Source of the DNA: Klebsormidium nitens
Taxonomy: Eukaryota > Streptophyta > Klebsormidiophyceae > Klebsormidiales > Klebsormidiaceae
Direction: 5' to 3'
Assembly (NCBI GenBank): GCA_000708835.1
Contig: DF237114.1
Span: 99,624 to 163,623 of the forward strand
DNA: 64,000 nt
Both the position numbers and the translations under genes were made by a program. Shown here piece after piece: positions 25,801-36,900 of the stretch. Below the pieces are notes generated by a model. That model was not told the origin of the DNA. It ran no database searches and saw only the letters and a list, made by a program, of their open reading frames with translations. Within the stretch, counting starts at the first letter, position 1; each line of letters starts with the position of its first letter.

Positions 25801-28800
25801 CCCTTGGCATACAAGTCGCCGACAACGGTTTCTAACTTGAAAAGCATAAAAATGCCAAACTCACAAGAAAGGGGTTGCGGGATCCCGTACCTTGCCCTGT
25901 GGAGAAGCGCAGATCCCAGATGCAAGCTGGATGCCGAGCCACATTCCCGCCACGTAGGAGAGGGCCGAATGCGCCTCTCCCTTGGCGTACAGATCGCCCA
26001 ATCGCGTTCTTACTTCAGAGGCAGAAGAAAGCCAAATCTACAAAGAAAAGGGGATTGCAGCGGAGTCCCATACCTTGCCCTGTGGAGAAGCGCAGATCCC
26101 GGACGCGAGCTGGATGCCGAGCCACATTCCCGCCACGTTGGACAGCACCGAAAGGGCCTCTCCCTTAGCGTACAAATCGCCCACGTTCCCGTGCTTCGCG
26201 AATGCGGTGTAGATGGGGAGGCGGGTGGAGCGGGCGGCCAGGAGAGCGATCCCCTGAACAGAAAAAGAGGGTCAATGTTTATATTCTTCCTTCCCCGGAG
26301 ATGAGAACTCGAGATCAAAAGAGTGGAGACTATGAAAAGCGCCATTGGCACTTGTTTAAGTGCTTGGCAAGGAGAAAAAAGTGCTCGGGAGAAGGAAGGA
26401 AGTGCTTGGGACGGAACAAAAAGGTGCCTTGCGAGATAATAGAGGCAAGCGGGCGGCCAGGCCCGTAATCACCTGAGGAAAAGAATGAGCGATCGGTTGA
26501 AAGAGAACAGTGCTTGGTGGAACAAAGAAAGTGCCCGTTTGGAGAAAATAAGCGTTTGGGATGACACAAAAGGTGCCTGGTGAAAAACCAGAGATGGGCA
26601 GGGAAGGCGAGCCCCTAGAAATGAGGCAGGGTGATTGGTGGAAGAGAAACGGTGCTCGGTAATAGCAAGAATCTGCTCAGAAGGGAGAGAGGGAGGACTC
26701 GGAAGGACGAAGAGGGTGCCTGGTGTAAAGAAGAACGATGGGTCGAGCGGGCGGCCAGGAGGGGAGAGAGAAATCAATTGAACAGAAACAGTACTTGAGA
26801 AAAGGAGAAGCGACAATATGAAAGATGAGTGCTCCATGGAGCTCATAAGGGTGGTGCATTCCAAAGAATAAACCACCTATGAGAACATTGGACTGGGGGG
26901 CCAAGGGAGTAGAGTCGGTGAGAATTGAGCGAGGAAGAGAGACTCTGAAGAAAATCCGCACGCTCGGCAGGAAGGTATAGCGTCAGGTCAGGAACTACAG
27001 AAAAGCCACTTGTGATCACCCCTCAGAAGACTAGGCCCTTCCATACAGCACGAGTATCCTTTTCCAAACGCCAAGAAAGCGGTTTTCAGAACTGCTCACA
27101 TGCTGAGCTCACTGTCAAGGTCTTCTTGTTGATGGACATCGTGTTCTTCCATCTGAAAAGACATCTTCCAAACCCGCTATTGTCTCGAGGCTCTCTTGAC
27201 CAATGGTAGCACTGGGCACACTGACTTGGGTTCTGAGACCATTCGAGATCCGGTTATCGTCCTGACAAATCAACGTCTGTTTGGAACGCACTCCAAGCTC
27301 TCAACCCCCTCGGCCAAAACCCCCACCTTGGCTAGGTTGGCCGCCCCCGCGACTGGCAGGAAGTAGCTCGGCACGAGCGGCGACACGATCTCGCACGCGG
27401 CGCCGACGTCATACATGACGTCAGCGATGATGCGCCACTTCTTCGGGTCCGCGTCCATGCGGGGGCCCATGCTGCTGCCCACCAGCTTCCCCACGTGCTG
27501 CATCCCCTCCTTGAGCACCCAGCTGACGACGGTGGCCTGAGCCGGAGTCGGGCGCAGGCCGGCCGCGAAGAGGACCGACTGCGGGTAACGTCAGCAAGCG
27601 ACATCAGCAATGAAGCTTTCAAAATGTTTTTGCGAGTCAATCATGGTTACAAGATTCTTCGACGGTTCCTTCCTTGAGCACCCTGCTGACGACGGTGGCC
27701 TGAGCTGGGGTCGGGCACAGGCCGGCGACAAAAAGGACCGATTGAGGGTGACGTCAGCACCAAAGCTTCCAAAGACTGCCGGGGTCTTCCTGCGGTTCAA
27801 GCAGAAGTGAGGTCACGAGAATCTGTTGGTTGCGCCTTACATGAGCACCCAAACCGACAAATGTCTTCTGCGCCGGGGAAGTAAGGCTGCGGGCCAGCGG
27901 CAAAGAAAAATGACTGAGATGATGTCGACGCATGATGCCCACATTCGCCTTCTGGAAGGAGTGTGCAAGTTTTGGTCGGGGGGGGGGTGTGATTTACCTG
28001 GGTGGAGAGTACCCCCAGGATGGCACTCGTGAAGTGCTGCACTGCCCGCCACTGCGAATACACCTGGTAGCCCTCCGCAACACTGTACGGAGCAATTGCA
28101 GCATTCATGTCCGAGTTCTTTGATATCACGCGTCTTTCTTTTCCCATACGGTGGTACAAAGAAGCTCACAATCTTCAAAACACCCTCCCCATAATTGGAA
28201 AAACATGTATATTATATAACGCCTTTGTGACGATGATGATAAGGAGTCTCCTGAAGCAACACACGCGACTCGCCCCCAGAATGCATGGCGGAACTGCTCC
28301 TAACTACTATGTGCGGTGTTCGAAATGGTCCTACCTTTCAGGGTATCCGACAGGGAAGAACTTGTCCCTAAACCCGTCCGTCAGCTTCTGCGCAAGCGGC
28401 CGCTTATCCACCAAAACCTCCATCGCCAACTCCACACTGCCATCACCGTTCACCCGCGGAAAATACCGCCGCCTCTCGGTCCCCACTTCCTCCACCCAGC
28501 TACTCTCCTTCCCTCCGTCTTCGCTTTTTCCAGCCCCAGCGCCCCCCCCTAAGAAGGCGGGCACCCAACTCAACGCCGCCAACGGCGACGTCCGGTGCAC
28601 GTCGCTGTTCGACACTTTGGTGGAAGATTCGTCCAGATTCTGTTTACGGGCCTTGCCAAAAAACCGCACCACCCCTGCATCGCCCTCCGGGCTTTTTGCA
28701 CCACCCTTGGAGGTGTTCGCACCACCCTTGGACCTTTTCACATCACCCTCTGGGGTTTTCACACCACCCCGCGCATCTAGCCTGGAGGATTTTGCACCAC

Positions 28801-29155
28801 CCAGAAGACGAGGCAACGGGCCCACATGCGCAAAGAGCGGTGCGCAATCCCGCCTGCCAAACCGCTCCCTTAAAACTCTGCCCAGGCTCTCCCCCGCAAA
28901 ATTCTCTGACCGTAACTCGTCCTCTTCCGCCCATACATCACCAGGTGCATTTGCGCCAATTTGTGCGTCCCCGTCCCCCTGCCCAGGCCACTCCCTGATC
29001 AAACTCTCAAGTGTCAAAGCGGCCGCCTCAGCTCGACCGCAGCAGTCCTTGACGCTAACCCGCTCCCATTCATTGTGTACGGCAGCTTCGAGGGTGTGCA
29101 GCGCTTCCCCGGCTCTGGACGAGACCTCTCGAAAGGCGTCGCCTAGGAAAGCCAT
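22873..29155 (-). CDS. RUS (root UV-B sensitive) family protein, DUF647
   Basis: Seven exons: 29155-28335, 28082-27998, 27578-27327, 26253-26074, 25275-25126, 24005-23788, 23065-22873; all GT-AG, phases close, 632 residues. The DUF647 core starts at FFPVGYPESVAEGYQVYSQW and continues AILGVLSTQ, WVLKEG, DADPKKWRIIADVMYDVG, GDLYAKGEALSVLSNVAGM, GIQLASGICASPQGK, CVAQEMRAAPMNFLNAQRTA and LRYREKLLLPPGI; the C-terminal part has GDGHADMVLHRDATGEDALK and ends LDEVKRQGWQTKQFHEGAGK...W. RUS1 and RUS2 in Arabidopsis act together in plastid/vitamin B6-linked UV-B and auxin responses; which paralogue this is cannot be said. The start at 29155 (MAFLGDAFRE) is chosen over an upstream in-frame ATG at 29239. 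Residues about 118-160 are a Lys/Gly repeat. At least seven exon edges have intronic echoes. Confidence 0.93.
22874..23219 (-). repeat. RUS exon 7 start echo
   Basis: The acceptor and start of exon 7 (edge 23065, coding GWLLAAYVADDAQKGE) recurs with edge at 23219, reading GWFLAGCFAKRRSEGP after an intact CGCAG. If the upstream copy were spliced in, the frame would hit a stop about 20 codons later. Offset is 154 bp. Confidence 0.85.
23990..24142 (-). repeat. RUS exon 6 start echo
   Basis: The first 15 or so bases of exon 6 with their acceptor (CAG then TTGCGCTACCGCGAGA, edge 24005) recur with edge at 24142 as CAG then TTGCGCTACCACGAGA. Offset 137 bp. Short but with only one mismatch. Confidence 0.75.
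24990..25175 (-). repeat. RUS exon 5 end echo
   Basis: The end of exon 5 (edge 25126, coding FVKHGVVRSPPE then GTGAGA) recurs 136 bp further with edge 24990, coding the same FVKHGVVRSPPE then GTAAAG. One base differs across about 38 bp, and the donor GT is intact. Confidence 0.93.
25250..25600 (-). repeat. RUS exon 5 start echoes, three copies
   Basis: The acceptor and first codons of exon 5 (edge 25275, coding LLAFPFLSG) recur with edges at 25403 (LLALSFLSG after CTCAG) and 25586 (LLPVFLYS after GCGCAG). Offsets are 128 and 183 bp. Both upstream AGs are intact. Confidence 0.8.
25720..26190 (-). repeat. RUS exon 4 end echoes, three copies
   Basis: About 110 bp of exon 4, from GDLYAKGEAL to SPQGK and its donor (edge 26074), recur with edges at 25891 and 25731. 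The 25891 copy reads GDLYAKGEAHSALSYVAGM...SPQGK followed by GTACGG, nearly intact. The 25731 copy is degraded (GDLYAKGKALLAQSKVADD), lacks part of the middle, and its donor is GG. Decay increases with distance from the functional exon. Confidence 0.95.
26225..26785 (-). repeat. RUS exon 4 start echoes, three copies
   Basis: The beginning of exon 4 (edge 26253, coding GIALLAARST after TGTTCAG) has partial copies near 26447-26472 (CTGGCCGCCCGCT after CTCAG with altered intervening bases) and 26742-26785 (CTGGCCGCCCGCTCGACC with TGTTCAA, AG lost). These are shorter and more diverged than other echoes. Confidence 0.65.
27500..27925 (-). repeat. RUS exon 3 start echoes, three copies
   Basis: The first 75 or so bases of exon 3 (edge 27578, coding SVLFAAGLRPTPAQATVVS) recur with edges at 27741 and 27913. 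The 27741 copy keeps AGLCPTPAQATVVSRVLKEG but its acceptor CAG has become CAA. The 27913 copy reads SFFFAAGPQPYFPGAED and keeps CTCAG. Offsets are 163 and 172 bp. Confidence 0.9.
28672..28801 (-). repeat. GGAK/GDVK-type 7-9 residue repeat inside RUS exon 1
   Basis: Minus-strand coding repeats: GGAKSS, GGVKTPEGDVK, SKGGANT, SKGGAKSPEGD. DNA shows repeated CACCACCCTTGGA and CCCTCTGGGGTTT words on the plus strand. It is a Gly/Lys-rich insertion of about 40 residues ahead of the DUF647 core, likely disordered. Confidence 0.85.
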
Positions 29156-30913
29156 TAAAAAAATGCTGGAAGGTGAGCGATGAGGGAGGTGCAGGTGCTG
29201 CTGCTGAACAAAAGCCAAAGAATCAGAATGCCGTGCCACACCATACCGTAACCATTACCATGGGGTGAAACATGGTTGGTCTTTGGTCTCGACTCGGGAG
29301 TCGGGGTCACTCCACGAAGCGGTAATGGTCCATGGAAGAAGCGTGCACGGATCATGACGTACAAAATACGATTCACATCATCAATGATTGTCGGCCCTCT
29401 GGTTCGGTTGAGATTTTCGGGTCCGGGCTCACGAAGGGGGTTTTGCAATAGGACCCTTATATTAGCAGCCGCGCAGATGACACAAGACTCCATAAGATCC
29501 TGGAAGCTTAATTATCCGACTTGGAGTTCGGCCCATATAACTGGTCAATTTCCATTAGATGGAGAATCCTAGATATCTTTGTTAAGTCTTGACATGGCAA
29601 GCCATTAGCTAAATTAGAAATGATTGCGGCATCAAATGTCGGCGCTTTTGTAGGCTTGTTCCAGTAGCTTATAGTATAAAAATTGCACATGCGTCCGACA
29701 TCTCATACGATCATTCAATGTCATATCTACAACCGCCCACTTACTTCTCCACGTAAGGTACGGCAATGATCTCATCCATTTCAAGTAAAACGTCATAGCC
29801 GCTACTACCTACCCGGAACAACTGTCAGCCGTCGATCGACCTTCATCACCTTCTGATGCAGACGTGGAGGCCCTCGATCAACCGAGAGTATGATTCAGCC
29901 TCAATCGAACGGTATAGAAGCTATGGGAGACTAAACAAGGTGCCCCTTAACACGCCGATAGGATCGGGGCGGTTACGATTGGGTTTGTTTGTTAGGCTGT
30001 TGGTCAATCTCGCGAGTCTCGAGGGCTCGGAGGCTGGAGCTGCCGCCCCGGCCCCGGGCCCCATGCATGCAGACTCAAGAGTCAAGACTACCGTAGTCGG
30101 AGTCGTTCTTTCTTTAGCAGAGACCCTTTTTAGATTGGCAATTTCGATGCCGATACGGTCTCCCATATTGAAGTGAAATTTGACCTACTGGGCAATAGAA
30201 CAAAGAGCCGGATGATGATCCGTCGAATATGGCCACCTACCGCTTTATACGGCATACCGTACATGTTAAGAATCTAGAAATCCAAGCTGCAGATATCTGG
30301 GCAGGTGGACCGTAGGTCGCGCGTGTTGAGTCTGACAAAAGTGGAGGAAGAAGGACGCCTGCGCAGTGCGCCAGGAAATGCAAGGTGGAGGATACATTTG
30401 CAGGCTGGCATTTCACAACCCTGTCAGTGTACGGGCCCGGGTCTAGGTATTTTAGGGCTGTGGATTTCCATGCGTTTGTACGGCAGGGGCAAAATATCAA
30501 GGCGTCGAATTCATGGGGGCCGTCATTCATGCGCTCAGCAGAAAATGCGAGCTAAGGGGCGGGCATTGTGTTCTGGTTCACTGAGCTGCCATTGGATTCG
30601 AGCTCTGACGCTCTGGCTGTCTTACCAGCTAGCGAGGTTTGAAGAGGGCTTTGGTTGCACGTAAGGCTTCTAAGTTGCTGAGTTCATTGGAGGAAGCACG
30701 AAGACTGTCCTGGCGAGAGGAGCTTGCCCCTGCGCCACTTTTAAACCTGCAATCCAAATGGTTATGGAATACTTCAGCTGCACCGGCTGTAAGACTCAAA
30801 GACCGTTTTGAGCTGCCCCTGTCGGTTGAGGGGTTCAGGAGGGAGCCAGCTGTTTGCTGAAGCAGTAGCGTCAGCCAGCTCTTCCTGTCTGTACATAGTT
30901 TTTCTGATAAGCT
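29156..30913. other. Divergent promoter region, RUS / histidine kinase
   Basis: About 1.8 kb between divergent starts. No family motifs in any frame. It includes a CCATGCATGCAG word at about 30061. The bases just before 30914 probably form the histidine-kinase 5' UTR. Confidence 0.55.
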
Positions 30914-33900
30914 ATGGGTTGCACGGTGTCCAGCCCCGTCGAGGGCGAGGGGGACCAGCGGCGGGAGGACACCTGCCAGGTCAAGCTAAGGCCAGCTGCA
31001 CCATGTTCGAGGGCCTGCAAGCAGCAGGGGCACAAGGGACAGAAGGGGCAGAAGGGGCAAAAGGGACAGAAGCACAAGCGCTTTGCAGAGTCCGTGGTAA
31101 GTACCCTGTAACTTGGCCTCCACTTTGGATCAATGACACAATTCACGAACTGAGTGAGTGTGTGTTATGTCTCGCTCGATCTCAAGAATACAAGATCCTG
31201 GCGCCGCAGTTCTGACATGGGGTTCAGATGAACTTACATTGGGGCATGTTTGAAACTCCTGAAATATATAGGATTCCAGCTTGATAGCTTCGCCTTGCAC
31301 CACATCAGTGTGGAAGCAGAGCTGAAATTTGAAACAACCCCACAAAACTGAGGGTTTGCATCAAAAAGCATGAGGGAATGCCACTCAACAAGCATTGCCC
31401 GAAAGTTTGATTTCCATACAAATTTCTCTCGCTTTGAATAAGAGATCTGCATGGTGTGAAGGGCTTTGCTGATTGCAGTTGAACCAGAAAGCGGACTTCA
31501 GGATCATTGCGCAGGATTTTGGTCTGCTGAAAAGATGTGGCAACTGTCGATGAGGACACACAAGTCAAGAGCTTCTGGATTTCAATCAGCTTTCTGAGAT
31601 GTGGTTTCGGCCTGACTTGACTCAAGCGGCGGGTAGATTGCCTATTCCAAACATGTCTGCAGCTTCAATTGAGTAACCTAAAACTATTCAAATAGGAGGT
31701 ATGCAGCTTTTTCCTAGTTCTCCCTTCAACGCAGAGGTATGCTTTGCATACTCTATCTCAGCCCTGTGATCTATTCTGCATCTGAACCGGTCATCAAACT
31801 TGCGCGCACCCGTTTAATCAGCTGCCCCAGTCTTCGGTACGTATGGACCAACAGATGTTTGTCCAGGGTTGATGATGCAGCTCACATCCACTTTTCAGCA
31901 CCGCTCCATATTGTTGCAAACCAGTTATCTCTGCTTATTGTGCAACTCGCGCAACACAGTTCCCTGACCTTGCAAAGTACCTGCAGTCTCACTTACTGAG
32001 CATGATGCAGAATCTCATTCAGCATTAATATCAACCTTTCGACGTTGACACCCTTTCATTCAATTTTACCTTCCCATCGCAGGCCGCCACTTCAGACAGC
32101 CCTGACTGCTCAGACTCTCCTGGGGGCTCCACGCCTCGGAGTCCTCTCCCCCCCATCCCAAAGTCCGCCTCAGCTGTGTCTGCACGTAATGCCTCCGAGC
32201 AAGACACTGACAGTCAAGCGAGCCGCAAGTCTCTGGAGTATTCAGACGTAGTCATTGACGAAAACTCGCTGGAATTGGAGGAGCTCACGCTGCCAGACAG
32301 GAGGGTAGACAAGCACTACTACCCCTGGTATCCTGAGAAGGTCTTTATGCTGCGGCCGGGCCCCACCTCGATGTTTGATCCAAAGGTACGCCACGAGGAG
32401 CGATCAGTGACGTTGCCAAATTCAAGCTTGCTTTGTGGCCTGTGATGCTCCACCCTTGATTGGGGAAGGCTTTGGCAGGTTAGACTGTGATTGCATAAGG
32501 CTTGCCATAGAGATCGGAGTTTACTGCTGTACGATTCAGTCAGTCAGGGGGACTTGGGAAAGGCCTTGGGGAATGCATAAGCCGCCTAGAGGTTCCCAGC
32601 TATGACAGCACCATTTAGCTGTCAAGTGCTACATACTCCTCTGGCTACGAGGTTGTGAGCACGAACTTGGAGTGTGCTCCAACACGGACCGTGTAGCAAA
32701 ATGCTGTTCACGACTAATCTCTGTAGAACTCTTTCGTGGAACCAATTCAGATTGCTCAACTACTTGTATGGCAGACTTAGATGCCATCGAAGCATCCGTT
32801 TGGAAGGGAACATTAACAGTGGTCGTTGTTTGCAGGGTGCACCTAGGCCTTGCAACGAGCAGTTCAGACTGCAGGTCCTACGGAGCTACAACATCATGGA
32901 CACCGTAAGGCGTGCTTGATTTTGGGTGCACGTTCTTGCAACTCATTCTTCCTTGGCAGATCTTATGGCAGATTCTACAAGGAGTAGGTGTTGCCAACAT
33001 TGCTGATGTTGTGTGCCCTTGAATCCTCGTGCTTTTACATGGTTAGACGCTCTGTGTCCGATAAGCTATCAAACAGAGCTGCAATTGTACTGTCTGGCCC
33101 TGAGAGACTGTACCAGCTGTGGTTGAAAGATGTGCACACCCCTTAGTTTGGCCCCCACACGTCTAAAGGGCGGGGCCCACTTGTTGCAGGAGCCTGAGGC
33201 AAGGTATGATCGCCTGACAGAACTGGCGTCGATGATCTTCAAGGTGAGCCTCACAAGGAAGGAGTCACTGGTCTGGGAGACACCCTCTCTTAAGAATGGA
33301 TCGCCATGCATTTTGGTCTTAAAACGAAGAAGATTCCATCCTCATTGCACTATGCTTGCTGTTTCTATTCCCTCCTTCCGTGGATCTGCAATGTTGCAAG
33401 AGTATCAGATATTCAAGGACATCAGATGAAGAGACTTTCCTTCATGGAGGAGCCTCAAAGCTCTGAGAAACAAACTGTAATCTGACTAACTTTGTCTGCT
33501 AAATTCTGCAGACTCCAGTGGCGCTCGTGTCCCTGCTGGATGCCGAGCGTGCCTTCTTCAAGTCGCATCATGGATTGGGTTGCACAACAATCAATCGGGA
33601 AGACGCCTTCTGTGCCTACACAGTTCTGCCCTCGTGAGTACGATCACTCCAGTCCCTTTTTCTTGTCTTGTGGTTTGAAATCCTACTTATGACCTTCGAG
33701 CTCATTCACTGTGCCCCCAGCATCTGGACGCCCCTCTCTTGGCCTACAGGGACGTCTACTGTGTCTGTTTTGTGCAAATGTATGTCTCCCTCTGTGAGTC
33801 TTTGCCCCTCCTCGATTGACCTTCTTGCATTCTATTCCTAGGGCAATACTCTCGCCAAACGTCTGGTTCAAGGGGTTCCGTTTCAATTGTACAGGAAGGA

Positions 33901-36900
33901 TCCGTTGCTGATTGTGCCGGATTTGCTCAAAGACGGCAGGTTCCACAAGAACAATCTGGTGAGCCATCTGCCATGGGCCTGATCCGAGTCTTGGTCCGAC
34001 TTCTGCACCGGGATCCCGTCTGCATCACAAGATCATTCTCCATCCAAATGAGATCTCTGCTTCAATCTTCTTGCTGCAGTGAGTCCTCATCCTAGATTCA
34101 GGTTGCTGCTGACTTCCTCAGACATAAGTAACTTTGCTGCTGTTGTGTCTTGAGGTTCTTCCTTTCTTGGGTCGCCGCCTTCCAGGCCCGCTTGCAATCA
34201 TGACGCTAACCTGTTATCCCCGACAAACCCATGGTCAACCACTCGAGGCAACAGCTTTAAGTTCACTCATGCATCTTGCAGAGGGAGGGCTCAGCTTTGC
34301 GATCCTGCCTTGTCACAAGGGAAGCATATCGACAAGCATTTGTTTTTGTCGTTACAGGTCGTCGGGGGCCCCAAGTTTCGATTCTACTGCGGCGCGCCCC
34401 TCCTGACGGAAGGCGGTTACATCATTGGGACTCTGTGAGTAATTGGATCCTGGTGCTTGCATCTTGACAGCAGCCTGCGTGGATTCTTGCAAAATGAGAT
34501 AGCAGGCAGAAGAGACCCCTATGAATCTTGTCGAAGTTTGGAGGATCCACTAAGCAAGCAGAGGTTCACAAAAGAAGTCCAGCACGGAGGATTTCCGCAT
34601 CGGATAACGAACTCATGTGATGCTAAGCGGATGCGTTCCGCTTGTTTTGCAGGTGCGTCCTCGACTTCCAGCCAAAGGTGTTCACCAAGGCGGAACAAGA
34701 GATGCTGCTGGCACTCTCGAAACTGGTAGTCATGGTACGTTCAAGGTTTCTAGATTGGAATCGACGAGATTGGCAAGCCCTTTTGTATACTGGAGAGCCC
34801 TGCTTGGCGTACGCTCATGCGCTCTAGTCTCTAACCCTTTGCTGCACATGATGCGCTCAAGTCTCTAACTCCGTTATGGGTTTATTAGAAAGGGGATCGA
34901 CCATCCCGCATGTTGGACGTGGGGAACCTTAGAAGACCCGAAGAACGCAGGGGCTATGAGCAGAGTCACTGCTTATCAATTCAAGCTTCGTCACCGCAAC
35001 TTCGGACGGTACCTTTGAGAAAGCCGATTCATTAAGGCCCATGCCCGCATCGCCAACGCTTTTCAGGATCTAACTGGCCAGCTTCACGGAGAAGAAGAAC
35101 ATCAAGGCTCGGTAAGTCGCTCAAAATGCCTCCGCCGTCAGATGGTGACTTGAATTGGCCTCACCTGTGTGTGTAACTCTCCTCTTCTGCAGGAGATCGA
35201 GAAGAATACTAAGGCCAAGGAATTGCAGCGGCTCCAGACGGAGCGCTTCGACCAGGACAAGCGGGGCCTGCTTCAAGCCATAGGTGCGTTTCTTGCTTCC
35301 CATGACCCATTCTCTGCGTGATACTGTTTTGTCTCCTAGAACTGCTACCTTTCTATGCCGTTTTGCTTCTGATTCGATCAGGCTGGATATTGGCGGGCTG
35401 CGATCAAGACTTGAATGTGCCAATCACTGGCAGACGTTTCTATTTTCGCATATACTTCCGCCTGTACCCTTCGAAGAACCGGATCCCAAGTGGTCCTTAT
35501 GATCTGAAGAAACTCGGTTTGCATCACTCTCGTTCAACCTTTCAATCTAGGGTCATTTACCAGGATTGGTACAGCAATAAAGAGGTTAGAATCTGTTACT
35601 GCGTTATAATAGCACGCCAAACGTCATGTCAAAGTGACTGAATACATCCTTCTCTAATGTTGCGCAGACGCGTTTAGCGAAGGGCTCGTGCTCTGCGACG
35701 CCGCATCTCCAGGCCAACCGATCGTCTTTGCAAATGAGGGCTGGGAGAAGATCACCGGCTACACGTTGCAGGAGGTTATTGGGCAACCGTCCAGCACGTT
35801 ATTGCAGGTAAGGGAAGGCTTTCGGCAACAGAAGCTGTAGGCATTTGAGCAACGAGAAAAAGTTGTCTCTGTGGAGCTGTCGGCACAGTGATTCGGTCCG
35901 AGATGACGTAGTCGAAAACAGAAACTAAGGACAAAAATGATTCTCACCGATTTGATGTTCAAAAAGAAGCAGCGGAAAGCTGATTGAAAGGTATTTTTCA
36001 CCGAGAGTCTTTCTAAGAGGCAGACTTGTGTCAAAACGAAGCCTTCCTGCTATAATCGTTTCCAGAATGCCAATTGAAATGATTCACCAAAATACCGAAA
36101 CGAACGCCATTGTCAGTTGACATTCTGAAACGACCACTCTTCTGATCATGCCACGGCTTACCTTTGCAGGGTCCGCTGACGGAGCAGAAAGACGTGGACG
36201 CATTACAGAAAGCGTGCGAGCTTGGCATCGAGGCGTCGGTGGAAATTCGGAACTACTGCAAGGACGGCACGCCTTTCTGGAACTGGTTGCGCATGCGGCC
36301 CGTACACGACAAGGCGATCTTTGCGGGCGATGGAGCGCCAAAGCCGGACAGCAAGTGAGGGAATCTTGAGGAGACGTGCCACGATCCGTGTTTGGCTGCG
36401 ATCAGAGTCACCGGATAGGAGTTGGCTACTGGATGGAGTATCATGTGCGCAGCAGGTTCTTTGAAGTGCAAATGACAGCTGCCGCATGCGCGATTGGATC
36501 ATTGAATGACCTTTTGCGAGGAATTTATCTCTGAGCGTGTCGGGAAATCTGCATGGTCCGTCATGTTTTTCCTTACTGACTCGAGTGAGAGCTCGTGGTC
36601 CAATCATAGGAGGCCACTCCTTCAGAGGGCTCGAGGCTGCCAGACTGAAGGAACTCTAGGTGTCATCCTTTTTAATTGATGCAGTATCCCCGTCATTAGC
36701 AGAGGACTCCATTTTGCAACTATACTTCTCAAAAAAGCTCCGAATGAGATTCAGGACGAAAGATGTCAGATGTGACTCCTCTGTCCATGACAGAATCGTT
36801 TCTGACGCTCCAGTCCGTTCCAATCTCAGATACTATTACGGCATCCTGTCCGATTGCACCGTCCGCAAAGAGAAGGAGCTGGAACTAGAGACGCGGCGCA

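Noticed and set aside
25684-26304. 206-codon open frame on the plus strand
   Set aside because: It runs antisense over the RUS exon 4 echoes; its repeats are explained by that tandem duplication.
29276-29572. Possible small gene upstream of RUS
   Set aside because: Short frame without motifs or splice-linked partners.
33721-33894. Extra exon in the kinase GAF domain ([13 protein letters not shown] or [10 protein letters not shown] frames)
   Set aside because: Joining 33633 directly to 33895 gives the expected GAF sequence [17 protein letters not shown] in frame, so the intervening frames are intron.
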